From assembly GCF_002994745.2 (NCBI RefSeq), contig NC_037093.1:20905555-20969554 (forward strand): a DNA stretch of 64,000 nucleotides, read 5' to 3'. Positions 47,099 to 58,158 of this stretch are shown here, in pieces. Source of the DNA: Rosa chinensis. Lineage: Eukaryota; Streptophyta; Magnoliopsida; Rosales; Rosaceae. Numbering within the stretch: the stretch's first letter is position 1; each line of letters begins with the position of its first letter. Made by a program: the position numbers and the translations under genes. The notes beneath the pieces are model-generated. The model ran no database searches. It was not told the origin of the DNA and saw only the letters and a list, made by a program, of their open reading frames with translations.

Positions 47099-47828
47099 AT
47101 ATGAATGTGCTGCAGAGATCTATTGCTTCTGTTTATTGTGGTGGATTCCCAGTTTTATTGTTTTGTTGAATAAATTTTCATATTGTAGTGTGCAATTCCT
47201 AGCTAGCCTTGAGGTTTTTACCATTAAGGTTAAGTTAGTCAATTAAATTACCATGAACATGATGCAAATACTGGAAATCCATGCGGTCACCTTAAAACTA
47301 CTTAAAGAAATTCAAATTCTAAATAAACATTCAAGTTGTGATAAATTACGAGATTGCCACCGCATCAAAATATTTCGTCAAGATATTGCTATTGACTGTC
47401 AGTAGTAATATTAAACTATATCTGCTACCAAATATAGACCTCTATAAATTAATGTTAAATAGCAACCAATGAAAATGAAGAAGATGAATTGTTGAGTGAG
47501 CCCTGGAAGCTTGTACTATCATATTCAACAACAAATATGTAATACTACTGAGGGTTAGTATATTTGCAACATTACTACTAAAAGTCAATATACTTATTGG
47601 TGTTGCATCTAAGAATATGTATACTTGTTGTCATTGATATTCACATTTAGTAATTGACATTTTAATTGGATAAGTCTATTTACAGATATTGCTATTGACC
47701 ATTAGTGTACTTACAACATTTTCTACTGACCATCAATTTATATACTTACAACTTTTGCTACTGACCGTACTTACTGAAAAGTAATAACAAACACTATAAA
47801 GAATTGAATTAATACAATCAAAGCTCTA
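47099..47828 (+). repeat. 3' flank of the intact SABATH copy (duplicated segment)
   Basis: Matches 6229-6678 and 8551-8818 of the other copy. At 47533-47541 it holds one copy of aaatatgta, the unoccupied target of the Mutator-like element. The homology ends at 47828, where the other copy meets the CACTA terminus. Confidence 0.88.
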
Positions 47829-48105
47829 ATAATTGTAAATAGAACTAAGATTTTATAGAATTTACAATACCATAGTTTCATTTATTATAAAAGGGTTAGT
47901 AAATTACTACAATTTCCTCACAAATGAACTTAAAATAGATATTATAAGTTTTCCAACTATGTCGTCCCAAAAGACCACATTAAACAGCTTCACCCATGTT
48001 CTCGAAGCCTCAAAAAGTTGTCTTCATCTTGATATATAACAGAAGCATAATCATGAAGTGAGTACCTCAATAAGACCACCAACACATATATTTTACGTAA
48101 ATATT

Positions 48106-48137
<32 letters not shown>

Positions 48138-48139
48138 AA
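47829..48139. other. Spacer with AT microsatellite
   Basis: AT-rich sequence without a gene. (TA)n runs lie at about 48105-48138, where the LTR fragment to the right begins. Confidence 0.5.
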
Positions 48140-49583
48140 TGTAGACATTCACTCAGGAATGCTACTAATACCAACTATAGTTTGCAGTTAACTAAATAAC
48201 TCTCAACACGATAAGGTAAACCCGTTTGTAAATGAACATTGTGAGATTACTCACCTCGAAATTCCAGCTGCGTCTTCTATACAGAACAAAGTAGCACAAC
48301 CACAAAATATTTGTCCAAGAATACTTCGTCAAATACCTAATAACATACGGTCTCAACTTTGTAACAAGATACAAGCGATTTAAGTCTGAAACCCCCGTTT
48401 TGAACTAAAATCCCCAAAAGTGATGCCAATCAAGGCAAAACCACATCCGAGACCACTCAATGTCTCCGGCATACTTCTACGATCGATATGTCAAAACCAC
48501 AAGTTGATCGAATGCTCGAATCCTCACAGATCGAATAATCGAATGGTCCTAAACCTTAAAAATCACAACATATCCATATGATCTCCAAAAATTACGCAGT
48601 ATATATCAAAATGCTCATATCGACGAGTAGTTGATATATAAAACCAGAAACTGTCCCTTACATGGCTGGAATGCCGCCAAAGCACCGCCACCGGACCAAA
48701 CTCAAAATCACAACAATCAAGCCATCCAGAAATATTCATCATGAAGAGTTGAGCAACTTTCATACCTGGAGCTAAGCCTAGATCGGTATAGATCGTCCTA
48801 GATCACGCTTGCAAGATCGATCAATCTCTGCCGTCTGATCAAGCTCCAGATTTGTTGTGCACCGCTGATCTTCAAACCTTGATCTTTCACTCTACACACA
48901 AAATCGTCCTTCAAGCATGTATGGGGATGATCAAGAGGTGGAGGAGATTCCAAAACCGAGAAGGATCGGCCGAGGAGTCTCCGGAAACTGGGAAAATTCG
49001 GTCGGATCCGATTGCGTTGACTATGGCTGCTCCGATCTCCACGTTTCATTGCTTGCCGTCGCCGTCGAGCACCAGAGGGAGGACGGCGAGATGGCCGCGA
49101 CCACGTCTGCGTTGGTCTCGTCGCCAGTGGACGTCAGGAATGGCCACAAAACGTGGGTCTGGTCACCTGGTTTGGGTCGGGTCGCTCGGGGACTGAGGAG
49201 AGAGAACAGAAAGAAATCTGGGGAGGAAAATGAGAAAAGGAAATTTATGAGGTTTTATGAAAAAATCTCAAAAATTTTCCTATTTATAGAATTTTCCCAA
49301 ATTTTCTATCGCTCATAACTTTCTCATATGAACTCCGATTTCCACGTTCCACATGTCCACGAACTCGTATCAACGCGCTCTATGAATTTCGTGAAGGAAG
49401 TTTCTGGAGAAACCCAAGGTATAAAAAGTCAACCTTTGCACCCCCCTAAAACCATATTCTTCGATTAAAAAATTATCCGAAACACTCCCGCTCCATCCAC
49501 GAACCACATAATCATACCAACAACCACAAAATTAAATTCTGAAAAATCCTCGGAAAATAATAACGAATTTCTGGGGTACTACA
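48140..49583 (-). mobile_element. Truncated Gypsy LTR, minus strand, same family as the solo LTR at 22319
   Basis: On the minus strand it starts TGTAGTACCCCAGAAATTCG at 49583 and follows the solo LTR through 'gttgacttttt', 'cgtgga.atgtggaac', 'ttttggaatctcc' and 'gtggcattcctgagcgaatg'-like blocks, down to the position corresponding to about 23795 in the solo LTR. There it breaks off at a TA microsatellite. Frames of 133 and 114 codons here correspond to the same leader-like zone as in the solo LTR. Confidence 0.8.
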
Positions 49584-49587
49584 TTGA

Positions 49588-50167
49588 GTGTGGTGGAGCG
49601 GTACGCAGAGGGCTGTAGATATGTCCACCTTGACGTGGGAGGGTTTTGTGGAACTCTTCAGGGACATGTACTTTCCGGCTGCAGTGAGGGAACAGTTGGA
49701 GCTGGAGTTCATTGCTCTAACTCAAGGATATTTGAGCATCAGAGACTATAAGGCACGATTCTTCCAATTATACAGGTTCGTTCCATAGATGGTTGTAATG
49801 TTGTTGGCTAAGAAGTTTCTGCGGGGATTGACGCATGAGATCAGGGAGATTGTGACCACCCTTCAGCTTCCTACGAAGGAACTCATATTTGCTAGTGTTG
49901 TGGATCACTAGCAGGCGGCTAGGATACACGTGAGTGAAATGTTGTATTCGAGAGATTCCTAGGGAAAGGGGAAGGCAGTTGCTGAGAGCATCGATGAGTC
50001 ATCGAGGTGGGTCCTAGAAGAAGCAGAGGACTTTTCAGTAGGCTATTGTTGGAGTAGCCGCTGAACCTATTAGGGTTATACCTATTAGGCAGGTTGCGCC
50101 CTTAACTTGTCATAAGTGCAGGGAGATAGGTCATTTGGCAAAGCAGTGTGTGAGGCCAAACTCTTGC
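49588..50167 (+). pseudogene. Gypsy gag remnant (Retrotrans_gag plus CCHC)
   Basis: Starts within the conserved gag core: WWSGTQRAVDMSTLTWEGF, LFRDMYFPAAVREQLELEF, LTQGYLSIRDYKARF, then after a stop LLAKKFLRGLTHEIREIV and LQLPTKELIFASVVDH. A zinc knuckle CHKCREIGHLAKQC (CX2CX4HX4C) lies at about 50108-50149. Several stop codons interrupt it. The N-terminal part of gag is absent because the opposite-strand LTR abuts at 49583. Confidence 0.85.
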
Positions 50168-50169
50168 TA

Positions 50170-50913
50170 AGACATGAGAACCAAATAAAGTGACATCCAA
50201 ACCAACATCAAACAACAGAATTTATGCAAAGGATTGTTTCTTATAGTCCTATATATCGACATATAATTGTGGTTTCTAATTGAATCACACAATAGAAAGA
50301 CTTAAGAAAGTTCAAACCTTTATATATTTAAACGACATATTTCTGTCATTTTAATAAAAAAGAAACAATATAAATTTAAGAATATATGTTGTTCATAATT
50401 GAGTCACACAACAGAAAGACCCAAGAAAGTTCAAACATCTATATACTCAGGCGATAGATTTCTATCATTTTAATTGAAAACAAACAATAGAACTTTATGT
50501 ATATATGTTGTTCAGGCTCCTTTACATCAACATATAACTGTCGTTTGATTATACATGTAACCATATAAAGTCAATATTTTGGCATATTTGGATATTTTCA
50601 TACAACAGATTTCTGTTGTCTTAATGAAAGACAAATAATAGAATTTTATGAAAAGATTTTGTCCAGAAACCTTTATAACAACATATAACTATCATTTTGT
50701 TACATCTGCAACCACAGAAAGTTATAGTTTCTACATATTGGACATAATCAGACAATAAATTATTGGGAGACCTCTATCATTTGAGTGAAATACAGACGAT
50801 GGGTTAAAACTGTTGTCTAAATGCCTAAGAGACATCAAGCCAGGTAACAACAGAAATTTTGTGAATCAGACGACAATCCTCAATTGTCGTTTGATGACTT
50901 TATTGACATAGCA
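50170..50913. mobile_element. CACTA-like subterminal repeat debris
   Basis: Units of about 119 bp ('attga.tcacacaa.agaaagac' at 50279 and 50398) alternate with 'acagatttctgttgtc'-type inverted words, then 'cagacgacaatcctcaattg' and 'gtcgtttgatgac'. The segment ends ttgacatagca (50903-50913), a degraded form of TTGGCATAGTG, the complement of the CACTA start at 62650. It is probably the right end of a related element. Confidence 0.5.
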
Positions 50914-52404
50914 AATAGGCAAAGTACTACATTCATTAGCACTCTTTAAGAAAGTAACAAACTAACAAGCATAACTCCGTACACAAATAAGAAATTTATT
51001 AGAAATAAAAATAAAAACTAAATGAAGTAGGACACAACCCAATGGCTCATAAGGGCTGCCTTAAGCCAAGGCCCAAAACTGCAGCCCAGCCTTACTTCAA
51101 GCTTAGACTCACTATGTAGATCCATCAAAAGTATCACGACCGCCACCACGAGGAACCCCACCAGCACCCTTCGACGTCGCCACCAGAGCCGTCGACAAAT
51201 GTGGGCAAGAGACCCAAACCAAGTCCCCAAACGCACCTCATCCCAACAGACCCCTCGTTGCCGTTGCCGTTGTTGCCTCCACCTCCACTAGGAAACATAA
51301 TAAGATTGGAACGGATCCATCCCACGCTGCCCTTACTTAGGAGGGTCAAATTTTATTAACTATCAAATTAAACTCATTTTCAGTCATCCTCTAGGAATAA
51401 CACAATCTTTTGCCAAATAAATAAATAAATAACACATCTTTCAAAACAAATATTTTTTTTTTAATAAATAATAATTTCATTGATAAAACTCATGTCAAGA
51501 AGGCCATTAACACCCTCTCGCTGCCTCGCAATGGACAGAACAAGGATTTGTGGTGAAGATCACAGTAGTATATAGGAACAGATCAACTATATTCGAATTT
51601 CTTGCTCACTTATCTAAAGTGGGCCTATAACTATGACATAATCTAATACATAGTTTATAGGCATAGAAACATAAAAGAAACTATATCTTCTCCTTGCCTT
51701 CAAGCTAGGGCTAGAAGGTTTTCTTGAGTACGACATGCTCAAGACTTCATCAGTAGGTACCTTTTTGGATTTAGGCAAGCTTGACCGCAATCGAGGGCCA
51801 CACACAACTGTTGAGAGTGCCAATGTGCTGCCCTTCATCATAGAGCATACTCCTAGTAGCACAGCCCAAACAGTGACACCAATCACCAAATCTAATCGGA
51901 ATCAGATTAACAAGAGGAGCCTCGTTTTGGGGATGATCGTTCTTAATCCATCCATTGCATGCCTTCATCGACACCAAATACATAGAATTCAGACCAAAAC
52001 ATTGTTGTTGTAGCAATTGAAGGCTTGAAAGCAGTATTTTGGGAGCCCAAGATGTTGTCTTGCTCGATGGAGGATTTTCTGTTGATGATAGGAGAACCAA
52101 AGCAAGGAATGGAAGTGATAGCTGAAGATGGACATCGCAATAGAGGAGATGGACAGAGACAGAAGCTGTCACTGCCTCTTAGATGAAAAAGATGTTGACG
52201 GCTAGGAAACCCTAGCAGACACATCCTTATTTTCTTTTTCATGTATTTTAATTTCACTATAATCATAATTCTATCTATAGCCAGCCTTCTTTAGTATGAA
52301 TAAGCAGTAATTAACAGAACTCTTTCAAAGCATATTAGTATAAGAAAATGGGTGTGGCTATTGCCACAATATTAACTATTTTGTTCACCCTATATTCTCT
52401 TCTC

Positions 52405-52450
<46 letters not shown>

Positions 52451-52690
52451 AATTCTTAGTTTACTTTGTTTATCCATTTGCAGTATCTAAAATACCCTTT
52501 TCCAATATAACTTACTACAACACCAAAAAACTATGCAGGTTCTTGTTCTCTTTACCTAGCAAAGCTAATTTTCACTTAATACATTTTCTCAGGTATTGGA
52601 AAAAGTGTAGAAAGTTAAAACTTAAACTATCCAACACTATTTCATTGAAATATCCGACTGGGCATCTAAAAAACTCAAACTAAGAGCAAA
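50914..52690. other. Unassigned sequence; possible minus-strand coding remnants
   Basis: A G/C-richer patch at 51030-51340 and overlapping minus-strand frames at 51614-52266 (up to 133 codons) have uneven composition, but I recognise no family. The frames overlap one another, none carries clear motifs, and they could be captured or decayed gene pieces. A pure TA microsatellite lies at about 52409-52447. Confidence 0.4.
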
Positions 52691-52994
52691 CAACAACCTC
52701 CAGTTGTATTTCTTCAAAAAAACAACCTCCAGTTTTATACTCATTCATAGAGGCATTATATCAAACACCTTCATGCACATTTTCTAAAAAAGCTCATTTC
52801 CATCTCGACAGAGAATTAAAAAAACCTACTTTCCTTCAATATTAGTAAGTGGGTAGCACTCTCAATCAAGAATTTGGTTCCAACTTTCAAGTATACATCT
52901 TTTTATCAACAAAACCCAAAGTACCATAGATAACTGAGCAAAGCACACTTTCCTTCAATATTAGCAACAACCTCCAGTTGTATACTCATTCGTA
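52691..52994. repeat. Left part of a tandem array, about 240-bp unit
   Basis: Units share 'caacctccagtt.tatactc', 'attcatagaggcattatat', 'actttccttcaatatta', 'caagaatttggttccaac' and 'aaaacccaaagtaccatag'. Copies start near 52725 and 52964. The array is interrupted at 52995 by a CACTA element and continues at 61391. Confidence 0.85.
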
Positions 52995-53220
52995 CACTAC
53001 TACACAAAAAGCTTCACACGACGGTTTAAAACTGTCATCTCACGTTTTGCATTTCCGTGGTCTATCGAGGCGTCGTCTGATGAAACTCTGTCAGACTACG
53101 GTTGACGGTTTTCAACCGTCGTATACCGATCATTGGGATGACAGTTTGCAGCTGACTCCGTCGTCTGATGGACCGGCAGATCTACCGATAGGCTGTCGAC
53201 AGAAATATGCCATGGTGTGA
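52995..53220. repeat. Left subterminal repeats of CACTA 2
   Basis: Short inverted words such as 'acgacggtttaaaactgtc', 'acggttgacggttttcaacc' and 'ccgtcgtctgatg' cluster here and again at about 61090-61390. In CACTA elements such words bind the element's own transposase accessory protein (family knowledge). Confidence 0.75.
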
Positions 53221-53345
53221 CTTCTACTCATACCACTGTTTTAGGATTCCAGTGTGGTGTGACTTCCACTCATACCATGGTTTTAGGATTCCAGCGTGGT
53301 GTGACTTCTACTCATACCACGGTTTTTAGGAATCCAGTCTTGTCT
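53215..53345. repeat. Minisatellite, about 53-bp unit, three copies
   Basis: 'ggtgtgacttctactcatac' followed by 'cacggttttaggattccag' occurs three times (near 53212, 53262 and 53299) in the left subterminal region. Confidence 0.8.
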
Positions 53346-53860
53346 CTTTGTTGTTCAGAAGTCTGTTTTTATTTTGAAGACGTTGTGTAAATTGTATACA
53401 CACGACAGTTCTTCCAACATAAAATGTGGTGTGATGACTTAAAAATTCAGTGCAAGTGTGCTTTCACACGACACATATAACTCGAATTGTTGTACCATGA
53501 CATTTGAGACCATGATATCAATACAAATCGTCGTCTGAATTGTAGAAATTTTGTTTGATTGTACCCAAAAAACCTCATCAGATGACATATTTTCCTACTA
53601 TTGTTGTAATAGCAAAATTCAGATTCTGGAAGCAAAAATGATCAAAAGAATAGTAATTTAATCATAATAGAAAGTTGTTATAATCCCATAGCAATCTAAA
53701 TGGATCCGATGTATCCACAAAATAAGGGATCACATCTTTGAAACTCTTATAGCAAAATACATCCAGAAATGTACCTAAAAATGTCACATAATCACATCTA
53801 TAGGAGAACTGCAATTAAGGCCAACCCAAAAAAGACCAACGTCTAGCCTCAGTACAACTT

Positions 53861-53967
53861 CTAGCTAAACAAATTTCTCTCTATCACTTCAAAAGCTTTC
53901 GTCACTGCTCCATCTTCCACATGATTTTCCGGTTTATAAGCAGCCTTCAAACTTGGATCATTGTTTT
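53861..53967 (-). pseudogene. Exon-like C-terminal fragment, unidentified
   Basis: On the minus strand one frame reads NNDPSLKAAYKPENHVEDG then AVTKAFEVIERNLFS and a stop. The composition is protein-like and it shares strand with the SF3B2 and RAE1 pieces, so it is probably another captured exon. I do not recognise the family. Confidence 0.4.
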
Positions 53968-54432
53968 TAGAACAAAACCACCACGACAAACTTGGCCAGA
54001 AATGTGCTTTTTAAAGATAGGTTTCCACTTCTCCCTGCAGAACAAAACCACCACGTCAAACTTCATGCCTCAAAAGGATACTGAATTGTCACATTTTCCT
54101 TTTACCACCAAGGTTCTCATAGCAATGTAGATTGCTGGAATTGTGCATCTATAGATTAAGAAATAGTTTGTGGTATGCACTGATCTACAAAAAATTTTAA
54201 CTTGTGATAATCCAAAAGACAGGAAAATAAACTAGTGCCAGCCTTCGCAAGACAACAATATGAAATCAACATTTGAATATCCGTAATATAGAGATATCAG
54301 GAACTATCCTATTGAGGAACGTCTCTGTATCAGTATGAATATAAGAGTCAGAGTTCTCATTGATAGTAAAAGGAGCACTTATGTGCAGTGCTCAAAGAAT
54401 AATCCAAATAAAAAACCTCATGACCAATTTAC

Positions 54433-54510
54433 CTGTCGAATTTTCTCAGTACCAGTTGCAGCAATGAAATCAGGAAGCTGAAACGGTTGTTTCTTGATAC
54501 CATGTTTACC
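54433..54510 (-). pseudogene. Captured exon of splicing factor SF3B2 (SAP145)
   Basis: A 78-bp minus-strand exon bounded by ttttgcag and gtaaat encodes GKHGIKKQPFQLPDF followed by IAATGTEKIRQ (26 residues, open). In SF3B2, a subunit of the U2 snRNP SF3b complex, the near-identical block KKPFQLPDFIAATGIEKIR follows the 'LLVFLKSYRN' region, which is also present upstream at 55122-55184. Both splice sites look intact. Confidence 0.85.
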
Positions 54511-55121
54511 CTGCAAAATCAATCAAGTCTCAATGAGATACCAGTAATAGTATAGTTTTTTACTCAAATCAGCAGTCTACTATATTAAAATTATAGATGA
54601 AGTCCAGAGCACTAAGCATTATGGGATGGCCTCTGAAAGTTCAAAGCAGATACATTGGTACCTTTAAAATGAATAAAATGTGTACAACATGGTAAGTATA
54701 TCCCCAAATATGGCCTTAGTTATGCCTATACTCCCCAATCAACACTAGCAGATACATATGAAGATAAATCAATCAAGGGTGACTTTTGCCAAACACCTAT
54801 TACTAGTAAGAAATTCCTGGCTTTTCAATTTGTTCACAGAATACCTCGAACTGCAGGTGAGCAGGTTTATGTTCCTTTGTCAAATAAAATTGGAAGAAAG
54901 TTAGTAGTAGAGGACGACCACGGCTTAGAGAAAGTGTTAATTTAGCATTCCTATATTCCCATATTATTCTGCATTTTTAATTCTATACACTACATTTCGA
55001 TGACTTTGTGAACATGTTATGCACTCAGAATCTCATAATTCATGAACCACTAATTAATCTAAACCAGAGTAGAATTAGAAAAGCTAGGTAGATCTAATTA
55101 CCGTATTCAGTGTGTAAGAAA

Positions 55122-55184
55122 TTAATTCCTGTACGATTTCAAAAAGACCAGCAATTTAGGATCAACTACAGTTGCATCCCACAC
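55122..55184 (-). pseudogene. Captured upstream exon piece of SF3B2
   Basis: On the minus strand after tttccag the frame reads VWDATVVDPKLLVFLKSYRN and then stops (TAA). This matches the SF3B2 segment 'WDATSSDPKLLVFLKSYRN', where the normal protein continues with TVPVPRHW. The order relative to 54433-54510 is that of the real gene, so a multi-exon genomic piece was captured and has since decayed. Confidence 0.85.
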
Positions 55185-55834
55185 CTGGAAACATATTAAC
55201 AGTTAAACAATCTTAATATCAAAGCTATACAAATGAAAAAAAAAAAAACAACAGACAGAAACATACATGAGCTATTTATCTTGCATGTAGTCCAAGTATT
55301 TACCAGGTCCCAATTATGCCTATATCCCGCAATCAACATATAGTCCAAGATTGTATTGAAACTATTTGAATTAGTTACACTACTACGTACTACCGTTTCA
55401 TACCAAAACCCAAACCCAAAAAAATCAAACAGAAGTAAAAAACTTAAACTTCCTTTCTTGAGCAAATGAAACATAGGCAAATGACGGTAAAAACAAACTA
55501 ATAAAATCAAAATTGAAATCAAGTATCTAAATTTAATCATGCCCAGATCAAGAATCTCAGGGAACTTGCATCAAACTGGAGCCAAACCCATCTTCTTGTG
55601 CACACTATAACATACACTTCACCTCTCTCCCACAAGAATTTTTTTTTAGATAATGTTGTGAAAGCCCCTGCAAATAAAAATTAATAAAGAAAATCAAGCA
55701 TTAGCAAACAACAAATAGCTCCATATTTCTGCTTTAAATGACCAAAATGTTCAAGCTCATAACATTTTAGAAAGACAGCTATATAGGTCGTTCAAGCTTA
55801 TAACATTTTCAAAACATTTATATGTATTACTTAC

Positions 55835-56025
55835 TTTACAGTCTTGTCCAAGCTCCTAGTGACTAAGAGGTTCAACTCGGGCATCCCAGCCATGTCTCTA
55901 ATGGGGGCATCATGCAGAGCAACAATCATTATTTGGTTAGTAGCCAAGGACCACATCTTAGCTTGCTTGTCACAGCCTCAAGAGAAGACAGTCGCCCCAT
56001 CATCCTTCCAAGTTGAGCACAAAGC
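55835..56025 (-). pseudogene. Captured exon of mRNA export factor RAE1 (WD40)
   Basis: The minus-strand exon from tgtag to gtaagt encodes TWKDDGATVFS, a stop, then GCDKQAKMWSLATNQIM and, further on, VALHDAPIRDMAGMPELN and LLVTRSLDKTVK. This matches RAE1/Gle2, a WD40 nuclear-pore mRNA export factor, whose family text includes 'WKDDGTTVFSGGCDKQAKMW' and 'MHDAPIKEVAWIPEMNLL'. A TGA replaces one Gly codon (GGA) and several WD40 core residues are changed, so it is not functional. Confidence 0.88.
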
Positions 56026-56942
56026 CTACATTGATAATCATATATATATATATTAATATTTGTATGCAGATTCAAGAATCACAGTTTTACAAACTGCTCA
56101 CAAGCTTAACGAACTTCCCAAGAGAGAGAAAAAAAACAAAAACAAAAACAAAAACGTCAAAAGTTATATAACAGAATTTCTTTAGATTACACATTGTAAT
56201 ATCCAACTTAATTAGTTTCACCATCTCAATCAGATTACATCTGAACACACGTATCTTCCTAAATGAGATGAGACAATGACAAAACAAACGCCATATAATA
56301 AATGTATATGCTATTGTAGTATTATTCCAACCCTAAAATCTTCATTATTTTTTTCCTTTTCTTCTTGTTTGTTTCACATAATACTCTCCCGATCTTAACG
56401 CATGAGTATTATCTAGAAGAAAACAGAGAATCTAATGCAACACTCTCTCAAGCAATGACTATAGGTTAGCCCAGGAAATAATTATAGATGATGATGTTGT
56501 ATGATATATGCCATACAGTCATATATAGCTACAAGCCAAAGCACCCAAGGACATAAACATAATGCCATGCCATTAAGAAGTGAACTGTGTTATATATATA
56601 TATATATATATAAGCTTCACCTCCACATGCTGACAAGACATCTCTGTTGGAACATACCGGAATGTACCTTGTTGATGTCTTTATTACAGCAAATAAACTG
56701 CCAACGCAACCTGACCGCTGCATATGTAAATTTAGTTCTAAATCAGCACTATTTAAATAGTGTAAATGGATTTAAATAACATGTTTCTGACAAATTTTTC
56801 AGCAACACATGTCATGACTCAAAATTGTTCAGCAGCACATGTCATTCCTTTCAGCAGTGTATCCCAGCCATGTCATGACTCAAAATTTCCATATCAACAC
56901 AATATTTCTAGCACATTCAATAATGATGAGAAGAGTTGGTGG
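56026..56942. other. CACTA 2 interior, intron-like
   Basis: AT-rich sequence between the RAE1 exon and the hAT insertion, with (TA)n runs at 56042-56055 and 56592-56612 and 'cagcaacacatgtca'-type short repeats near 56800. No exon could be assigned. Confidence 0.45.
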
Positions 56943-58150
56943 CTAAGAAGCACCGAAACGGGTACGAGTTTCCGGATACGATACGATCGGAAACGTGGAA
57001 ACGGCAAATCTTAAATATAATAGGAAACGGGTGTGTGAAGGAAACGCCAATTTTATATATATATATATATAGATATATAATTAGAAAATATATATATATA
57101 TATATAATTAGAAAAGAAAAAAATATATATATACACACACACACATTATCACAATATCAAATATCAAATATGAATAACAGATCATACCCGACCCTACACA
57201 ACAACAAATATTAAATAATTGATCACAAATTATCACAATACTACCACAACTCCACAACTCATGAGCAGAAAAGGTCCGATGAAGCAGCAGAAGACCAGAC
57301 AAAGCTACAAGACTAGGTTTGTTTAAGCCACAAAGCAAATTGAACATCGAGGCACCAGTGGCCTAGTGGTAGAAAAGTATTCCATTCCCGGCTGGTGCAG
57401 TACTTTTTTCCATTTGTTAACTCCATTTTTTCCAGTCCAACCAAACATTGATGATATTCCACCACCAACCGATCTTGTTAAGTGGGAGAACATGAAAAGA
57501 TTTTGACAGAGGGAGAGAAAAGAAGTGGAAAATTTGGAAGCAGAATGGAACTCCGAGTAGCAACCGAAGAAGACTGGGTCTGGGTCTGGGTCTGCGACCG
57601 ACCAGCAACCGAAGCGGCTGAGATTCTAAGATTTTTCTTCTCTCGCTCTCGATCTGGGTCTGCTTCTTCTGCGATTTTTCTTCTCTCTCTCGATCTGGGT
57701 CTGTGCTTCTTCTGCGATTTGTCTTCTCTCTCTCGATCTGGGTCAGTCCGACTTGCGAAGAAGAGCAGACGAGAATCAAAGGAACCGAAGAAGATCAGCA
57801 ATCGAAGCGGCGACTGCGATCTGGGTCAGTCCGACTTTGATTTTTCTTCTCTCTCTCTTGATCTAGGTCTGTCTGCTACTCTGCTTCTTCTGCGATTTGT
57901 GCCGAAGCTCTCTCTCGATCTGAGTTTAGTTTAGTTTTTTTTTTTTCCTTTCTATTTTGGGGGTAAAAAGTCGGGATTACCCCCACATATCCGATTTATT
58001 TACATTCTCATGTATCCGAATAGGATACGCATGTATCCAATCCGTATCCAAATCAGGATACGCGTTTTCGGCCGTTTCCAAAGCGTTTCGTACCCGTTTC
58101 CCGTTTCGATACGGGATACGCAGGCATTTTCGCGTTTCCGTGCATCATAG
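56943..58150. mobile_element. hAT-type non-autonomous element, 1208 bp, nested in CACTA 2
   Basis: Perfect 8-bp target duplication GTTGGTGG (56935-56942 and 58151-58158). The ends CTAAGAAGCACCGAAACG and, on the complement, CTATGATGCACGGAAACG form an imperfect terminal inverted repeat. Subterminal 'gtatcc/ggatac' and 'cgtttcc/ggaaacg' words are abundant on both sides. The interior holds no transposase. Open frames of 107-150 codons at 57417-57934 lie across a Ser/Arg-type repeat and are not called. Confidence 0.85.
57630..57925. repeat. 'tctctctctcgatctgggtc' minisatellite
   Basis: Repeats of 'cgatctgggtctg..ttcttctgcgattt' occur about four to five times with a spacing of about 55-60 bp, giving apparent Arg/Ser-rich reading frames on both strands. 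Confidence 0.75.
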
Positions 58151-58158
58151 GTTGGTGG

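Noticed and set aside
50170..50913. CRISPR-like array because of regular short repeats
   Set aside because: The units are degenerate, about 119 bp, and in both orientations, in a plant genome; they are CACTA subterminal repeats.
51614..52266. Minus-strand gene from overlapping frames of 91-133 codons
   Set aside because: The frames overlap in different phases, none carries a recognisable motif, and no consistent splice structure could be drawn; left as unassigned sequence.
57417..57934. Frames of 107-150 codons rich in Arg, Ser and Glu
   Set aside because: Created by the 'gatctgggtctg' minisatellite in the hAT element; opposite strands give equally long frames.
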